A stretch of 64,000 nt of DNA, from assembly GCA_003956705.1 (NCBI GenBank), contig QZCP01000390.1, forward strand, positions 124,001 to 188,000. The letters are read 5' to 3'. How positions within the stretch are numbered: position 1 is the first letter of the stretch; each line of letters opens with the position of its first letter. Both the position numbers and the translations under genes were made by a program. The notes beneath the pieces are model-generated. The model saw only the letters and a list, made by a program, of their open reading frames with translations, was not told the origin of the DNA and ran no database searches. The stretch is from Brevipalpus yothersi (lineage: Eukaryota > Arthropoda > Arachnida > Trombidiformes > Tenuipalpidae). This document shows positions 37,117 through 49,090 of this stretch, piece by piece.

Positions 37117-37152
<36 letters not shown>
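37117..37152. repeat. (CT)n, about 36 bp
   Basis: Pure CT run, 115 bp from a GA run of the opposite orientation. The two could pair as an inverted repeat in RNA. Confidence 0.97.
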
Positions 37153-37161
<9 letters not shown>

Positions 37162-37734
37162 TAAGTTAGATACATCAAGCTATTCGAATATCAAGTATCA
37201 AGTATCAAAGCAAAGTGGATTGAAGAGGTGGAAAAAAAGAAAGGAATAGCTGACTACTTTTAATCCTCTCTCTCTCTCTCATGGAATCATCAATATCAAC
37301 ACTAAATTTTAATCATTTTCAATGCCAACATTTTTACCATCATGTTTTTCCAATGGATCAGCTCAGTATATCCAAAGAGAGATAGATAGAAATGAGTATA
37401 CACCTAAGCAGCATCAAAGTTAATTTTTCTTCTCTCTCGCTTTTGATGTTCACTTTTTTGACCTCAAGTTATTAACCAACATCATCATTCAAGCACCATT
37501 TCTGCATGATTTAGGCGTGCTCGAGGTAAATTGATGCGGTTAATCGGATGAAAAGTGGTACTGGTTATAGGGTGTAAGTATTCAAGATAGAGGAGAAAAA
37601 AAAGGAAACCGTTCTGTGCACCTTCTCTACTGCCCGTTATATTTCCATCTCATGAAAATCAAATTCAAGGAGGATGGAAGAGAGAAAGAGAAAGAGAGAG
37701 CAACTAGTGTGATCAAGGGCAATCATCATCCAGG

Positions 37735-37757
37735 ACATACTTTTCCTGAAAGTATGT
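37735..37757. other. Small perfect hairpin (9-bp stem, 5-nt loop)
   Basis: ACATACTTT and AAAGTATGT flank the loop TCCTG. A further CATC/GATG pair outside could extend the stem across a 4-nt bulge. There is no T-run or other sign of a terminator. The function is unknown. Confidence 0.4.
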
Positions 37758-38080
37758 GATGGACTGATCATAATTCCATTCATCCTTCCCGATGATCATC
37801 ACACAGTATACAGTGTACATTTTGATTTTTGCACGAAGAAAGTGAACAAATTTTAAGTATTCAAAACTGGTATACTTAGCTGAATTCAAGGTAATAGTGT
37901 GAGAAATTGTTCTTTTTTATAAATAATTTCGATTCATTTGATGATTCTTCTTCGCTTTCTCTCTCTCTCTCTCTAAACTTGACGCCTTGGTGAGATCAGC
38001 TTAAAAAATATACATTATTCGATCCAGCTCAAATTGTTGAGAAGAACACGATGCATATACCTAGGTGAAACTACCACATA

Positions 38081-38159
38081 GTGGCTATCATCAACCATCA
38101 AGCTGATGCTTCCGGTATATTTTCTGATCAAGAGAAACAGCAAGTTGAAAAATGTGTGC

Positions 38160-38225
<66 letters not shown>

Positions 38226-38404
38226 GAGAAAGAGAGATTATATTTGATGCAAAAACATTTCGCCCACAAAAAGAAAGAATAAATGTGTATATAGTTGAAA
38301 AACTATCATTGAAATGTCTCAGCCATAGATCATTTGCCATCGTGAAGCAGCGTGAAATAACCTTGCAATCACATGTATTTTCCACTTCTTTTATGGCCTT
38401 CTGA
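38081..38404 (+). CDS. Unrecognised 107-codon ORF split by an AG array, doubtful
   Basis: A Met-to-TGA frame. Residues 1-28 are polar (QADASGIFSDQEKQQVEKC) and residues 29-53 are Arg-Glu and Arg-Gly repeats from the array at 38163-38237. The last 54 residues are mixed and non-repetitive (FDAKTFRPQKERINVYIVEK and onward). The flanks look coding-like on either side of the array, as if a repeat had expanded inside a frame. An in-frame TAG lies directly upstream of the Met. No family is recognised. Confidence 0.12.
38163..38237. repeat. Interrupted (GA)n array, about 75 bp
   Basis: GA array with two AGGGAG interruptions (near 38192 and 38214) and one GAAAGA near the end. The interruptions are regularly placed, about 22 bp apart, suggesting duplication within the array. 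Confidence 0.97.
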
Positions 38405-38489
38405 CGTATATTAGACCAGAATCACTTGTTTCCACTAGTCTAGTGAGTGACTGTGATACTGAAATACTTTTTCAATCCCATGAAGAATA

Positions 38490-38509
38490 CCAACCAACCA
38501 ACCAACCAA
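38490..38509. repeat. (CCAA)n tetranucleotide repeat, about 20 bp
   Basis: Five tandem CCAA units. Confidence 0.9.
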
Positions 38510-39212
38510 AAGCATCAAGCATCATTTTCAACCTACAGTATGACTCCATGACTGCAAGGTTATACACATACACACACACATAAAGCCATTTGATCAGAAT
38601 GCTAAGAGAGTGGAGAAAGAGAATACAGTTGAATAGAAGGAATTGAGCATCTTTGAGCTGTCAATATTTTTGTTATTTTCACCAATATTCACACACATCA
38701 AACTGGTAAGCTGCTGGGCATCTTAATTTATTATGTGCAATGGTACATGATCACTGGCGATTGATTCGTCATGCAGATTCCAAGTTTTACTTCTCTTTCT
38801 CTTCTTTCTTTCTTTTTCTTCTTCTTCCTACTTCTCTCACATACTTATGTGAATGTTGGTCCTTTTTTTCCGTTCAGTTTCCGATGAGTTCTCAATTTGG
38901 TCAGATCATAAAAAGCGTTTCACTTCTTTTGTAGGGCAATAATTTATCGGTATAACGTTTATGACGACATTTTTATGATGATATAGTGGGAGATGAACAT
39001 TAGGGAACAAGAAGGAGAAAGAGGAGAGAGGAGAGCGAGAAGAAAATGATGAAGAAGAAGAAGAAAAGGAGAAAGGATCCCAAAAGGCTATCATGAGTGG
39101 TCAATTTTCAATTTGCTGCGGGAGGTAGATGCGGAAAGAGAAATGATGAAGAAAAAGAAATAAGATGATGAAATGTGTATGTATAAGTGTGTGTGTGTAT
39201 ATATACCCAGAG

Positions 39213-39219
<7 letters not shown>

Positions 39220-39258
<39 letters not shown>
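39220..39258. repeat. (GA)n, about 39 bp
   Basis: GA run preceded by GAAAGAAA units and, upstream, a GT-rich stretch near 39188-39199. Confidence 0.95.
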
Positions 39259-39260
<2 letters not shown>

Positions 39261-39735
39261 AACGAAGGTACCAGATTCTTTCTCAATACATTTCATGGAG
39301 ACATCAGCCATATACAGAGGTGTAGAGGTTATATGTGAACAGAGGGAACATAGTTGAACAGTCAAATTTATGATATAATATCATGAAACTCGGAATATGC
39401 ATTCGGAAGTATGTATGTATATTATGAGTAGCAAGAACAGTTATACAAAGTTGAAGTTTGACCTCAAGAATGCAATAAAGATGGCTGATGATCACCATGC
39501 TTGAATTCAATTATATTTGACATACCAAGATTCACCCATATATTAGGATCGTGAAGAAATGAATAGCGATAACTCATCATGTGGAATGAAAATATTGGAT
39601 ATACATCTAATCAATGATCTTGATATGTGTCTTTATTGAGAATGATTTGGGAAGATCGAATCATGAAATTATCGAATAACGTGATAAATGATTAATTTGA
39701 TTTCGATTGGCTCGTGTTTTTGGGTGAAAATTTAT

Positions 39736-39756
39736 TCATCGATTCAGAATCGATGA
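39736..39756. other. 21-bp near-perfect palindrome
   Basis: Two 10-base arms, TCATCGATTC and GAATCGATGA, around a single central A. Each arm holds ATCGAT. This is too tight for a hairpin loop but suitable as a two-fold symmetric protein site. The function is unknown. Confidence 0.35.
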
Positions 39757-40387
39757 TGCATTTTTCCAATTATGATTTTGGATTCAAACTCGAATGAATA
39801 ATTCCAATGTCTCACCGTTTTGTGAGTTAAAAAATTCTCATATTCAACATTCACCATAAGGAAGCTACTATCAAAAGTTCCAACAGACATGGCATATTTT
39901 TGTTCATACTTACGACACATTTCCAAGATAATTTGAATAAATTCATCACTTGAGATTATAATCGAAGGTTTATCACTGTACTTCTATCTCTCTATCTCTT
40001 CCATCTCACCATGCCAGACTGCCCATTTGCCTATCGGTTAAATTGAAGTTTAATATGCAAGTTAATGAATATTTTTCATCATACTGATGCGTGTGAAAAT
40101 TATTTATTAAAGTGAGATGCAAGCGGGCTGGGAAGAGAGGAGAGACAACGTTTACCTCATCATCGAAAAACCATCAATTTATGCATAAATTTTGAATCAA
40201 ACAGATTCTTATCATCAACTCCTTGAGCATCAATTTCATTAGCTTCTGTCAAACAGGAGCCAAACACTTTTGACACTATCTCTTGGAGGTGTTAAAAGTA
40301 TCACTAAAATCTGATTTACAAGCCAGTCCAATGTATATTTTACTGTTATATTATGGATAGCAAAATTAACCTTCTCATCATCATTAG

Positions 40388-40389
<2 letters not shown>

Positions 40390-40422
<33 letters not shown>
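40390..40422. repeat. (CT)n, about 33 bp, with CTTT tail
   Basis: Pure CT run followed by TTTCTCTCTTTCTTTC, a third case of CT passing into CTTT. Confidence 0.95.
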
Positions 40423-40431
<9 letters not shown>

Positions 40432-43210
40432 TTCTTTCTCTTCCTTCAACCTGATTCCTACTTAACTTGGTGATCGAAATCAGAAAATCAGAATCGAAAG
40501 TGGAAAAGCTAAGTGAAGAAAAAAAAAGTCATGTATTACATGAATTTCGAATTACATACTCTCTACTCCAAGCTCCAGGCTGGGCTCACATGCTAACACC
40601 TTCCCACAGGAAAAAAATCGATGAAACTCATTACAATCTCATCTCTCATTACTTACTACTTTTTCATTGAATATACATATTTCATATATGAATACACATG
40701 CATATCTATATATATTAATTCTAGTTCAACGTTAGCCTTGCCGCCCGAAGGTGAAAGATGATAGCCGAATAAGAAGAAGATGGAGATGAAGAAGAGGATG
40801 AAGAAAAGGATGAAGAAGAAGAAAAGAAAAATTTTTGTTTGTTTTCACTTTTCACCGCTTATTCTCTCTCTCTCTCTACCTTAACTTGCGTGCCTTTTGA
40901 TGGGTCTTGATGAGCATCAGCAAAGTTTATTGTAATGTAATCAGTTTATGAGTATTCATCCTATTAGGAGCTGAAGAAAATTTTTCATCTTTTTCTTTTT
41001 CTTCTTATTTTTCTTCTTCTTCTTCATCTTCTTCTCTTCACCACTCACTCGTTTACCTTGCTAGTTGATTCTGTTTCTCTTGTGCTTTGAGAATTTTTTT
41101 CCCGCCAAGCTCATCACATCACATCATGAACACAGCTTGGAAGCTTCATTCTCAACCCACTGATGACCGTATTAATCGCCACCAATTACAGTCATTAAAA
41201 ATCATCTCAATGGATGGATGAGATTCTTTTTTCTCTCTCCATGAATATCAACATTCAAACACACACGCTCTTGAGTGCCGTGAGCAGTCATATAAGATTG
41301 CTGAAATAAATTTGAGATGATCGAGTTTTGATTTTTTCAATTCTTTTTTCTTGTTTTGTTGGGCTTTTAATTTTGAATTTTATTCTCTTATCAACAATAA
41401 CGCCTATTTGCAGAGGTTTCGATGAGCTTCGATTACTTCTAAGATTCATGGTGGAAATTTTCTACTATCTCTAGTTTCTAGGTGAATCAAGGAATCATGT
41501 AGGATTTTGGAACATACATTCATTACCATTGGTGGCAAGTCATTGTTGTTGGAATATCATTGGAAGTGATGGTATTGAAGTGGTAACAATTCATGTCGGT
41601 GGAAGCTGCAGAATTGTTAGAATTTGATATTGATATTGTTACTCAAAGTAGTGAAACATATAATCCTCCGGATCTCAGATTGTCATATTTGATCATGTAA
41701 CAATATTATTTTTATTAAATTTTAGGTAAGAGAAGCGGAAAAATTTGGATGATGCATGAATGAAATTTTGCCTTTGGGATGAAATGAGAGGACGAAATCG
41801 TTTAATATCAAGTCTATCTCTCTTTTTTCCTTATTCTGTTCAATTTGATATTGTTCCAATTTTTTTCATCGATACAAATAATTTGATTTTCAGTCATGCA
41901 AGGTATGTTTTTTATTATATATGAGTATATTTTATATCTTATACATGTTCCATATAATGGAGCACAAAAAAAGGCAAATACTTCTCCCAGGCTTCATATG
42001 CTTTTTTCACTGCTCAGAATTTTGTATCCATTAGTACGTATTGAAAAAGACAGCCTGCAAGTACCGTTATATATGTACAATATAAGTTGAGTGAATGAGT
42101 AGGGATTTTTAATCGCTTGAAGGCATTTTTATTGTTGTTGAAAGGAATGATAAAAAGTAGCAGAATATATTTTCCATCGAAAGAATTATTATTACTTCTA
42201 TTGTTATTGTCATACACCTCTGTACATACATTTAGCTCGACTGTTTGAAGGAGGGAAAGAGAAAGTGGAAAAAATAACTGTAAATTCTATTGGAATTCAA
42301 TGATGATGACCGAGAGAAGAAAAGCATAGTTGACAAGTCATTGAACATTATTTCTCATAGTAGATTAATGGTTCCTAAAAACTATCATTTTTGTTATCCA
42401 TTCCAGTGTAACAATTATAAACACTGTCTCTTTCACCAAACTGCTGGGTTATTCATCATGATGTTCATGATGTTCATCATATTTTTCCATAGACATTTCG
42501 ATTGAATGCCAACAAAGTAGAAAGAAAAACACTCATATACACACACACACAGAGATAGACCACACCCTTGAGTGGAATATGAAATAGATGCTATACTTGA
42601 GCTACACTATCGTGCGATACCGATTTGCCAGGTAAATCGATGATAGCAAAATTTTATCTTTCTTTTACTCCACTATCATAAGCAAAATAATGCTCATCAG
42701 TTTCTCTTAGAAATGCTACGGTGAACAAGATGGAAGAAATGGAGTTTAGTGTCAAAGTAATCCTGGTGAACTTGCTTAGGGACAGAAGAAAAAGGTGAAG
42801 AGAGAGAGAGAAAGAAAGAAAGAAAGAGAGGCAGAAAAAAGAGTGATAATGATGAAAGTGATGATATTCCATGATATGATCATCATGAAGCCCATTGAAA
42901 GCTAATGATGATGAGTCCGATGGAGATATCATCTAATATGCTTCATGTTCATCTCTTTCTCCTTTTCATGTTCAACAGTCAACCATTCATTTATACATGT
43001 AGACACTCACACACACACACAGACCAGCACATACACAAATGGAGGCTTAAAAGCTGATCTCTTACAGTGAACAAGGTGATCTTTGTAAATTTTCCTCTAA
43101 TCATTTCCACCATCTTTTCCAAAGTACCATGTTTATCTCACCATCATTCTTCTCTACTCTTTCTTCTACTTATGATGAACCTAGGTACGATTTTATGCCG
43201 GCTAGATCAA

Positions 43211-43240
43211 GGAGAGAGAGAGGAAGAGAGAGAGAGAGAA
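43211..43240. repeat. Imperfect (GA)n, about 30 bp
   Basis: GA with GGAA interruptions. Confidence 0.9.
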
Positions 43241-43391
43241 ATTGCAGTAAATTGTGGAACAAACAATGTACATGAATAAGCAACTTACTCACAGAATAAT
43301 TCTTTGGTCAGCAAGTTCATCATATTCCAATAAGTATGCTAATCAGTGAGTATACAGATTATCAGATGAACAAGAGCACGCAAACTTGGTG

Positions 43392-43421
43392 GGAGAGAGA
43401 GAAAGAGAGAGAGAGAGAGAG
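43392..43421. repeat. Imperfect (GA)n, about 30 bp
   Basis: GA with one GAAA interruption. Confidence 0.9.
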
Positions 43422-45765
43422 GTCAGTTTACCTGATTCTAAGATGGAAAGAGTAAAGATTCATTTACAATTTTTTTGATACGCTTCACAATGAAGGCAGC
43501 CAATTGTCACCACACTGGGCTCTATCTTGATCGAATTAAGTAATCCAGTAGTTGAAGTGTTAATGAGTTAAAGCCTTTGGAAATACAAATAACCATCTCC
43601 TACTCAAGCATTAGGGAATCGCGTATATTCTTGGGGATCAAAACCAAAGGAAAGAAGTTGTGATATGACCAAAAGCATGACATGCTATCTAGTATCTGAT
43701 AGATTTCGAGAAAGTCAGGTATTCACTTAAAAATTTTATCAAGTTGGGTGCTATTTGATCACCTGATGGCCTCTATCTCAGTATTTCATTTGGAAGAGTG
43801 ATATATTGCTCAAAAACTGCAAGCCAACATGATAAGAGAGGGGTTTTATCAAATTCTTGCCAGAATTTAGGATGACTCAACTGACCTGACTAGATAAGGA
43901 TAATTCTTATCATTCTTGCTATCATGTGATGACAAAATCTGATCGATTCAATTGACGAATGACCCTTCTATAATGTCGTTTTTTGGCACTTTAATTCATT
44001 CAATGTGTCTCAAAATTCTAGTCTTACGAGATGAGAACAAAATTTGTGAAGGCATAAAAATGTGCTCTCTCTCTCTCTTTCTTCTGGAATGTTTCTTACT
44101 GATTGATATCTTGGGAGCTATAAGTTTTTCAGATGAATGGAATTCGAAAAAGATAAATCTCAATGCTAATCCTCCAATCTGAGGCTCCATTCCGATGAGG
44201 TGGATTAGTTTCCAGATATGAGATGATTTATTGGTGGAAAAAAACTGTGAATTGCTTTGAGAAAAAGTATTCAATGACACAGAAAAGGTTGCATTTTTTT
44301 CACCCAAATTTTATGTCCATACAAATTCTATTCATTCAAGTCTATGAATGGACTTCAATATAAGCTGTCAAAAGAGTAAAAAAGAAGATGAATTTCAAGA
44401 AAAATGATCGAAAAAAAATGTAAGAAAAAATGTACAAAAACATTTTAAATGCTCATGATAGTTGCAATTGGCTACTAAAATATTTTTTTTCTCACTCTCA
44501 AAAGCCTTTTCTACACATTTTATCATGTTACTATTTGAAAAGAAGAAGAAAAAAAAATTCTTTTCCAAACGTATTGAAGGTGTTGATGATGATTTATCGT
44601 TTCGTATCATATTCTTCATGGGCATTGAAAATTCTGAGATTTATATCGAAAAGTGTACCAGAGGATCGTAAAAGTGATCACATACTAATAATAATGTTCT
44701 CAAAATGCATTCAATGCAGCTTAGCGAGCTATTTGAAGATGAAAAGAAGATGACAGAAAATCATCTCTCTGTGTGATGTGCAAAAAATATATATACATAT
44801 CAACATATATCATGTTAGGTGCGAATAAAAGAGGGAAGAAGAGAAAAAGTTCAACAGATAAATGGTGAAAAAAGACGTCAAAAAAAGGGAGAAATATGTT
44901 AATAGCACATAGTATCGTATAAATATCATCATGTGCACCATGTACTACGGAAATACAGTATCTGTTCATGGGCTATTATGAGGTTTGATGAAAATAGAAG
45001 TTTTTCAAGATTTGAGTTTACTTTATCAGCTTAGCTGGTGAAAAAAGAAATATATTCTCAACTGAATAGATTTTCACATGAATGTGTGTGTGTGCATGTG
45101 TATGCATGTGTACATTTTCCATGATCAAATGTATTTCTTGTTAGTTCCGAAAGTGGATGTGACCAGGGTTCGTATATTTATAAATATATATATATGAATT
45201 CATCCCATATAATAACGGTGACTTTGAGAAATCTCGTTTTCATTTCATCTTCTTTTTTTTCTCTCTCTCTCTCTCTCTTCCTCGCTTCTACTTCCCTACA
45301 TAAATCCCGAGGCCTATGGAAGAAATGGTAGAATAGATACATCCATCGAATAAGAGAGATAGGAAACAGTGGTGAGAACATGAATTTTATATGTCCTAGT
45401 GGATACATAAAAAATAGCTTGTATCAAAATGTGGAAGAGAGGAGCAGAGAGAAGTCACGAATATGTGGAGCAAAGAAATATATTGATACCGATGAATGTA
45501 AAATATACATTATTGGTCTACACATACGTACATACATAGTAAACAGAGGAATGATTTGATTTTGTGGCTTGAATGTGAATGAATATCATTGACATGGGGA
45601 AAGTGAGAGAAAGAAAGAGAAGATGCTCTCTGATGCCTTATGTTGACTGTGTTAGTAAATCTTGGTGGCTCATCAGGCAAGTGTATCCATCAATTCAGTG
45701 CCTTATATCCTCAAATACAAACACATCCATTTCCCCTTGGAAAAAGCTATCAGTAACGCTCGTAT

Positions 45766-45768
<3 letters not shown>

Positions 45769-45841
<73 letters not shown>
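45769..45841. repeat. (CT)n microsatellite, about 73 bp
   Basis: Among the longest pure arrays fully sequenced here. Frames through it on both strands are artefacts. Confidence 0.98.
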
Positions 45842-45844
<3 letters not shown>

Positions 45845-46705
45845 GATTTTTTCGTCACTTTTTAGGACCGATTGAGTGATAGAAAGGGATTCAAGAACGG
45901 AAGTGTCGCATGAATACACGGTAGTGAGGATATACTTATTCATAATGTACGTATGTGATGTACTTTCACCAGAACACATACAGATGTATATTCACACACA
46001 CACACACACACAGAATTTATGATAATGTGTAAGCTGATAGGATGAAGCTCACCTTCTGGCCATTGAAAATGCATGGAAAACTTGTGAATGTGTGCGTATG
46101 ATTGAAAGTGTGCCATTCGCATTTGAAAAAGATCACATTCATTCCGGGAGAGGAGGTGAGATACTCGAAATGAATCGATAAGATGCTTTCTCTCTCGCTT
46201 CTTTTCTCAATAGGAAGTAATAACACGAGTACACGAGATGCAGGAAGATGAAAGTCTTTGGAGATTCATGTAAATGTTGGAGATGTTAGAAAGTGAAGAA
46301 GATGGATAAAGGAAAAAATGTCCATTACAAATGGCAAATCCGAGGATAAACATGATTCTGTGTGGAAGCGCTAATTTTTGGCTAGCCAATATTTTGCCTT
46401 ACTTTATCATGGATGCCAATTAGGAATTGATTGAATGCAGATTCTCGATAGCCACAAGGGTGATTCCCTTAGTTGATGTTGAAATCAGTCTCAACATCCA
46501 CAGCAATCACCATATAATCAGGTCCACATCGGAGACCATGACGATGTTGATGATGATGTTGCTTTCGGAATTCTCTATCAGTTCGAAGTCCCTTGTTGCT
46601 CTTCCCTACATCACTTTCTATCTCCCTTCCTCTTACCATCACTCTAATCTCTCATCCCTCATGATGATTGGATTTAACCATGCTTGTCCTAATGAGACTA
46701 TTTTT

Positions 46706-46706
<1 letters not shown>

Positions 46707-46755
<49 letters not shown>
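46707..46755. repeat. (CT)n microsatellite, about 49 bp
   Basis: Pure CT array inside the 160-codon plus-strand frame. Confidence 0.97.
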
Positions 46756-46757
<2 letters not shown>

Positions 46758-47047
46758 GATCTACTTTTTTTCCCTGGAGGAAGAAGAGGAACTCACTTTT
46801 CATCTCTTTTCAATCTCGATTATTCATGCTGAAAGTAGCTTCCACGGTAGTAGTGGTAACAGTACTGTATATAAGATTTACAATATATTCAGAAGCTTCA
46901 TACAGATGATTGAATTAGCAATATTGTGTTGAAACAAGATTCGAATTGAAATCATATAAGACAGATGCTAAGAAGTACACATAAAGTACATATACCTTAT
47001 ATAAGGTTAACATGGAGAGAAAAAGTATCATCAAAACAGAGAGGAAG

Positions 47048-47053
<6 letters not shown>

Positions 47054-47080
<27 letters not shown>
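47054..47080. repeat. (GA)n, about 27 bp
   Basis: GA run preceded by GAAAGAAA. Confidence 0.94.
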
Positions 47081-47716
47081 AAATATTTCATTCTTTTCTT
47101 CTTACTCAAAATTTTTCCCATAAACTTTGCCAACCCATGTAAGCTCTAAAAATTTGAATAATTTCCATCAATTTGTTCCATTGGAAATGAGGTGAAAACG
47201 TCGCTCTGATATATTTATATTCTGTGTTCATCATGATTGAATAGGGATGACGAATTTTCTGCCATTCAATCTTCTTCTTCTCCTACTTCTTCTTCTTCTA
47301 TCCAATCATATGGGAAAGCTTGTTGCCAGGTTTGTGTTCAAAAAAATAAAGAGCATTAACTTGAGGCATTCTCATCATTTATCTGTTGGAAAGAAGAAAC
47401 CCTATTTTCAAATATATATACACACACATACACAACATCAGCCACCAGCATTCTCGTCACCTTTTTTGATGCACAATCTTTCACTTAGATTGATGAATGA
47501 TGTTCTATTTGCAATCACTAGTCTTCCTTACTCTCTGCCATCATTCATCAGATCGAATGCGTAAATCTTTTTCACCCTCATATTTTTCCATTCAAGGGCA
47601 AACACCTCATCACCATTGCAATTTCCCTGATGCCATCATCATCATGGGGATTCAAAGGGAAAGTGGTAGCAATACACACCAAAGTGTGGCCAAGGATTTT
47701 TTCCTATGCTACATGT

Positions 47717-47742
47717 GAGAAGAAGAAGAAGAAGAAGAAGAA
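47717..47742. repeat. (GAA)n trinucleotide repeat, about 26 bp
   Basis: About eight GAA units. Confidence 0.94.
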
Positions 47743-48835
47743 AAAGAATTTCCTAGTAGTTTTTCTTCTTCCTCTTCCCCATCTTCCTTTGACTCACATA
47801 CTGACAAGGATCACGCATATTTTTCCAATTCCATCGACTCATGATGATTCTACTACCTAAAAGCTACTGTTGCTATTACAGAGAATGAGAGGGAAAAGAT
47901 TCAGGAAGCGATGAGAAACACATCTAGGGCAAAACATAGATGGAGAATTGGATAGCAAATTGGATGAACAATTGTGGAAGGAATGGTTTCCAGGGAGGGA
48001 GAGAGAGATGAAGAGCAACAGGATGGAAGAGAGATAGAGAAAAGATGCTGTGTGAGATCAATCTATTTGTCATGACATTATGGTAGAATAATTCAGTACA
48101 AAGTGACCTCCGTGTTATGATGATGATCATCTGAGCGAGAAAAACCTGAGAGAGTCAACTTGGCAAGATGTATCATCTTCCTCTTGTTGTACTCATATTG
48201 TGACAATGTTTCATTTTTTGATTTTCTTACCTTCCTTCCTTCCCTTCCATAGATTTGAGCTACTTTTGCCATCAGATCACGAATTGGGTTTCCAGAATTG
48301 CTATCTGAGAAAATCTTGACTATCTTGACAGTAGTATGATAAACTGTTTATCTTGGTGAACGTTCTGCTTCACCCATAAACATATGGTGTTTCATTTTTT
48401 CGAAATCGGTTTATTGCTTCCCAATTTTCCATGAGAACTGTCCTACACTGCTAGGATAGCAGCTTATTTTGTAGCTCTGATGTATATAAAATTCAATGAA
48501 TGACAAGAAGCGGGTGATGAGCTCAAAATTCAAAGATAGATGATGCCCAAAGATGATGGTTTCCGGGAAAAGAAGGAGGGAGAAGAAGATGTAGAAGAAA
48601 AAAAAAATGAACTACACTCGCAATGAGTAAACATCGAAACTAGATCAATTTACCTGAAGAATTATTATCTACTTGAGCTGAACGGAGTGTTTATTGGCTT
48701 AGAGGGGTGAAAATAGGGTGAACCTAATTCGGTGAAAGTGAAGATGAAGTTCTAATCAAGTGAAAAAAATGAAGCTTATTGAGAGGATTATCAGTGATGG
48801 TCCTAAGTGAGTTTCTCATTCTTCCTTCTTTCATC

Positions 48836-48859
48836 CACACACACACACACACACACACA
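48836..48859. repeat. (CA)n, about 24 bp
   Basis: Pure CA run. Confidence 0.95.
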
Positions 48860-49026
48860 AGATAACAGTGATTCAATGATGATGAAAGCACAAGAGCTCT
48901 AAATGAAGCCTAAAAGACTGATATATAACAAAATATGTGTCTCATAAGTGAGGATTATCTGAAACTTACGGAATCTGAGGAATAGACTTTTTCTCTCTCT
49001 CTCTCCACCCAACATATTTCTTGTTC

Positions 49027-49029
<3 letters not shown>

Positions 49030-49087
<58 letters not shown>
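49030..49087. repeat. (CT)n microsatellite, about 58 bp
   Basis: Pure CT array. Confidence 0.98.

Positions 49088-49090
<3 letters not shown>

Larger units (their letters stand above)
34656..38080. other. Unique stretch with arrays, no gene recognised
   Basis: Two overlapping plus-strand frames (35687-35947, 86 codons; 35833-36063, 76 codons) are both non-repetitive and hydrophilic to mixed, and both unrecognised. The frame at 36095-36403 is 102 codons with an array tail. GATA repeats lie at 36483-36496. An AAGTATC-type repeat lies near 37189-37208. A hairpin is listed separately. Confidence 0.4.
38405..45768. other. Long AT-rich unique stretch, no gene recognised
   Basis: Besides the listed repeats it holds purine-rich GAAGAT/GAAGAA sequence (about 40769-40838), TTC-rich sequence (about 40985-41040), GAAA/GA near 42800-42830, short CA runs near 42538-42550 and 43006-43021, GT-rich sequence near 45083-45110, an AT run of about 14 bp near 45182, and CT at 45260-45278. 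Two overlapping frames at 44430-44753 (107 and 69 codons) are A-rich and unrecognised. Confidence 0.45.
45842..49029. other. Unique stretch with arrays, no gene recognised
   Basis: A 160-codon plus frame (46427-46909) is non-repetitive for its first 95 codons. A 57-codon minus Met frame lies opposite it (about 46650-46480, containing HGLRCGPDYMVIAVDVETDF). Neither is recognised and they cannot both be real by default. CA runs lie at about 45995-46012 and near 47421-47436. A small palindrome (GATAAAC T GTTTATC) lies at 48338-48352. Confidence 0.35.

Noticed and set aside
40769..40860. Acidic Glu/Asp-rich exon
   Set aside because: It lies directly after an in-frame TAA and is explained by GAAGAT/GAAGAA purine repeats.
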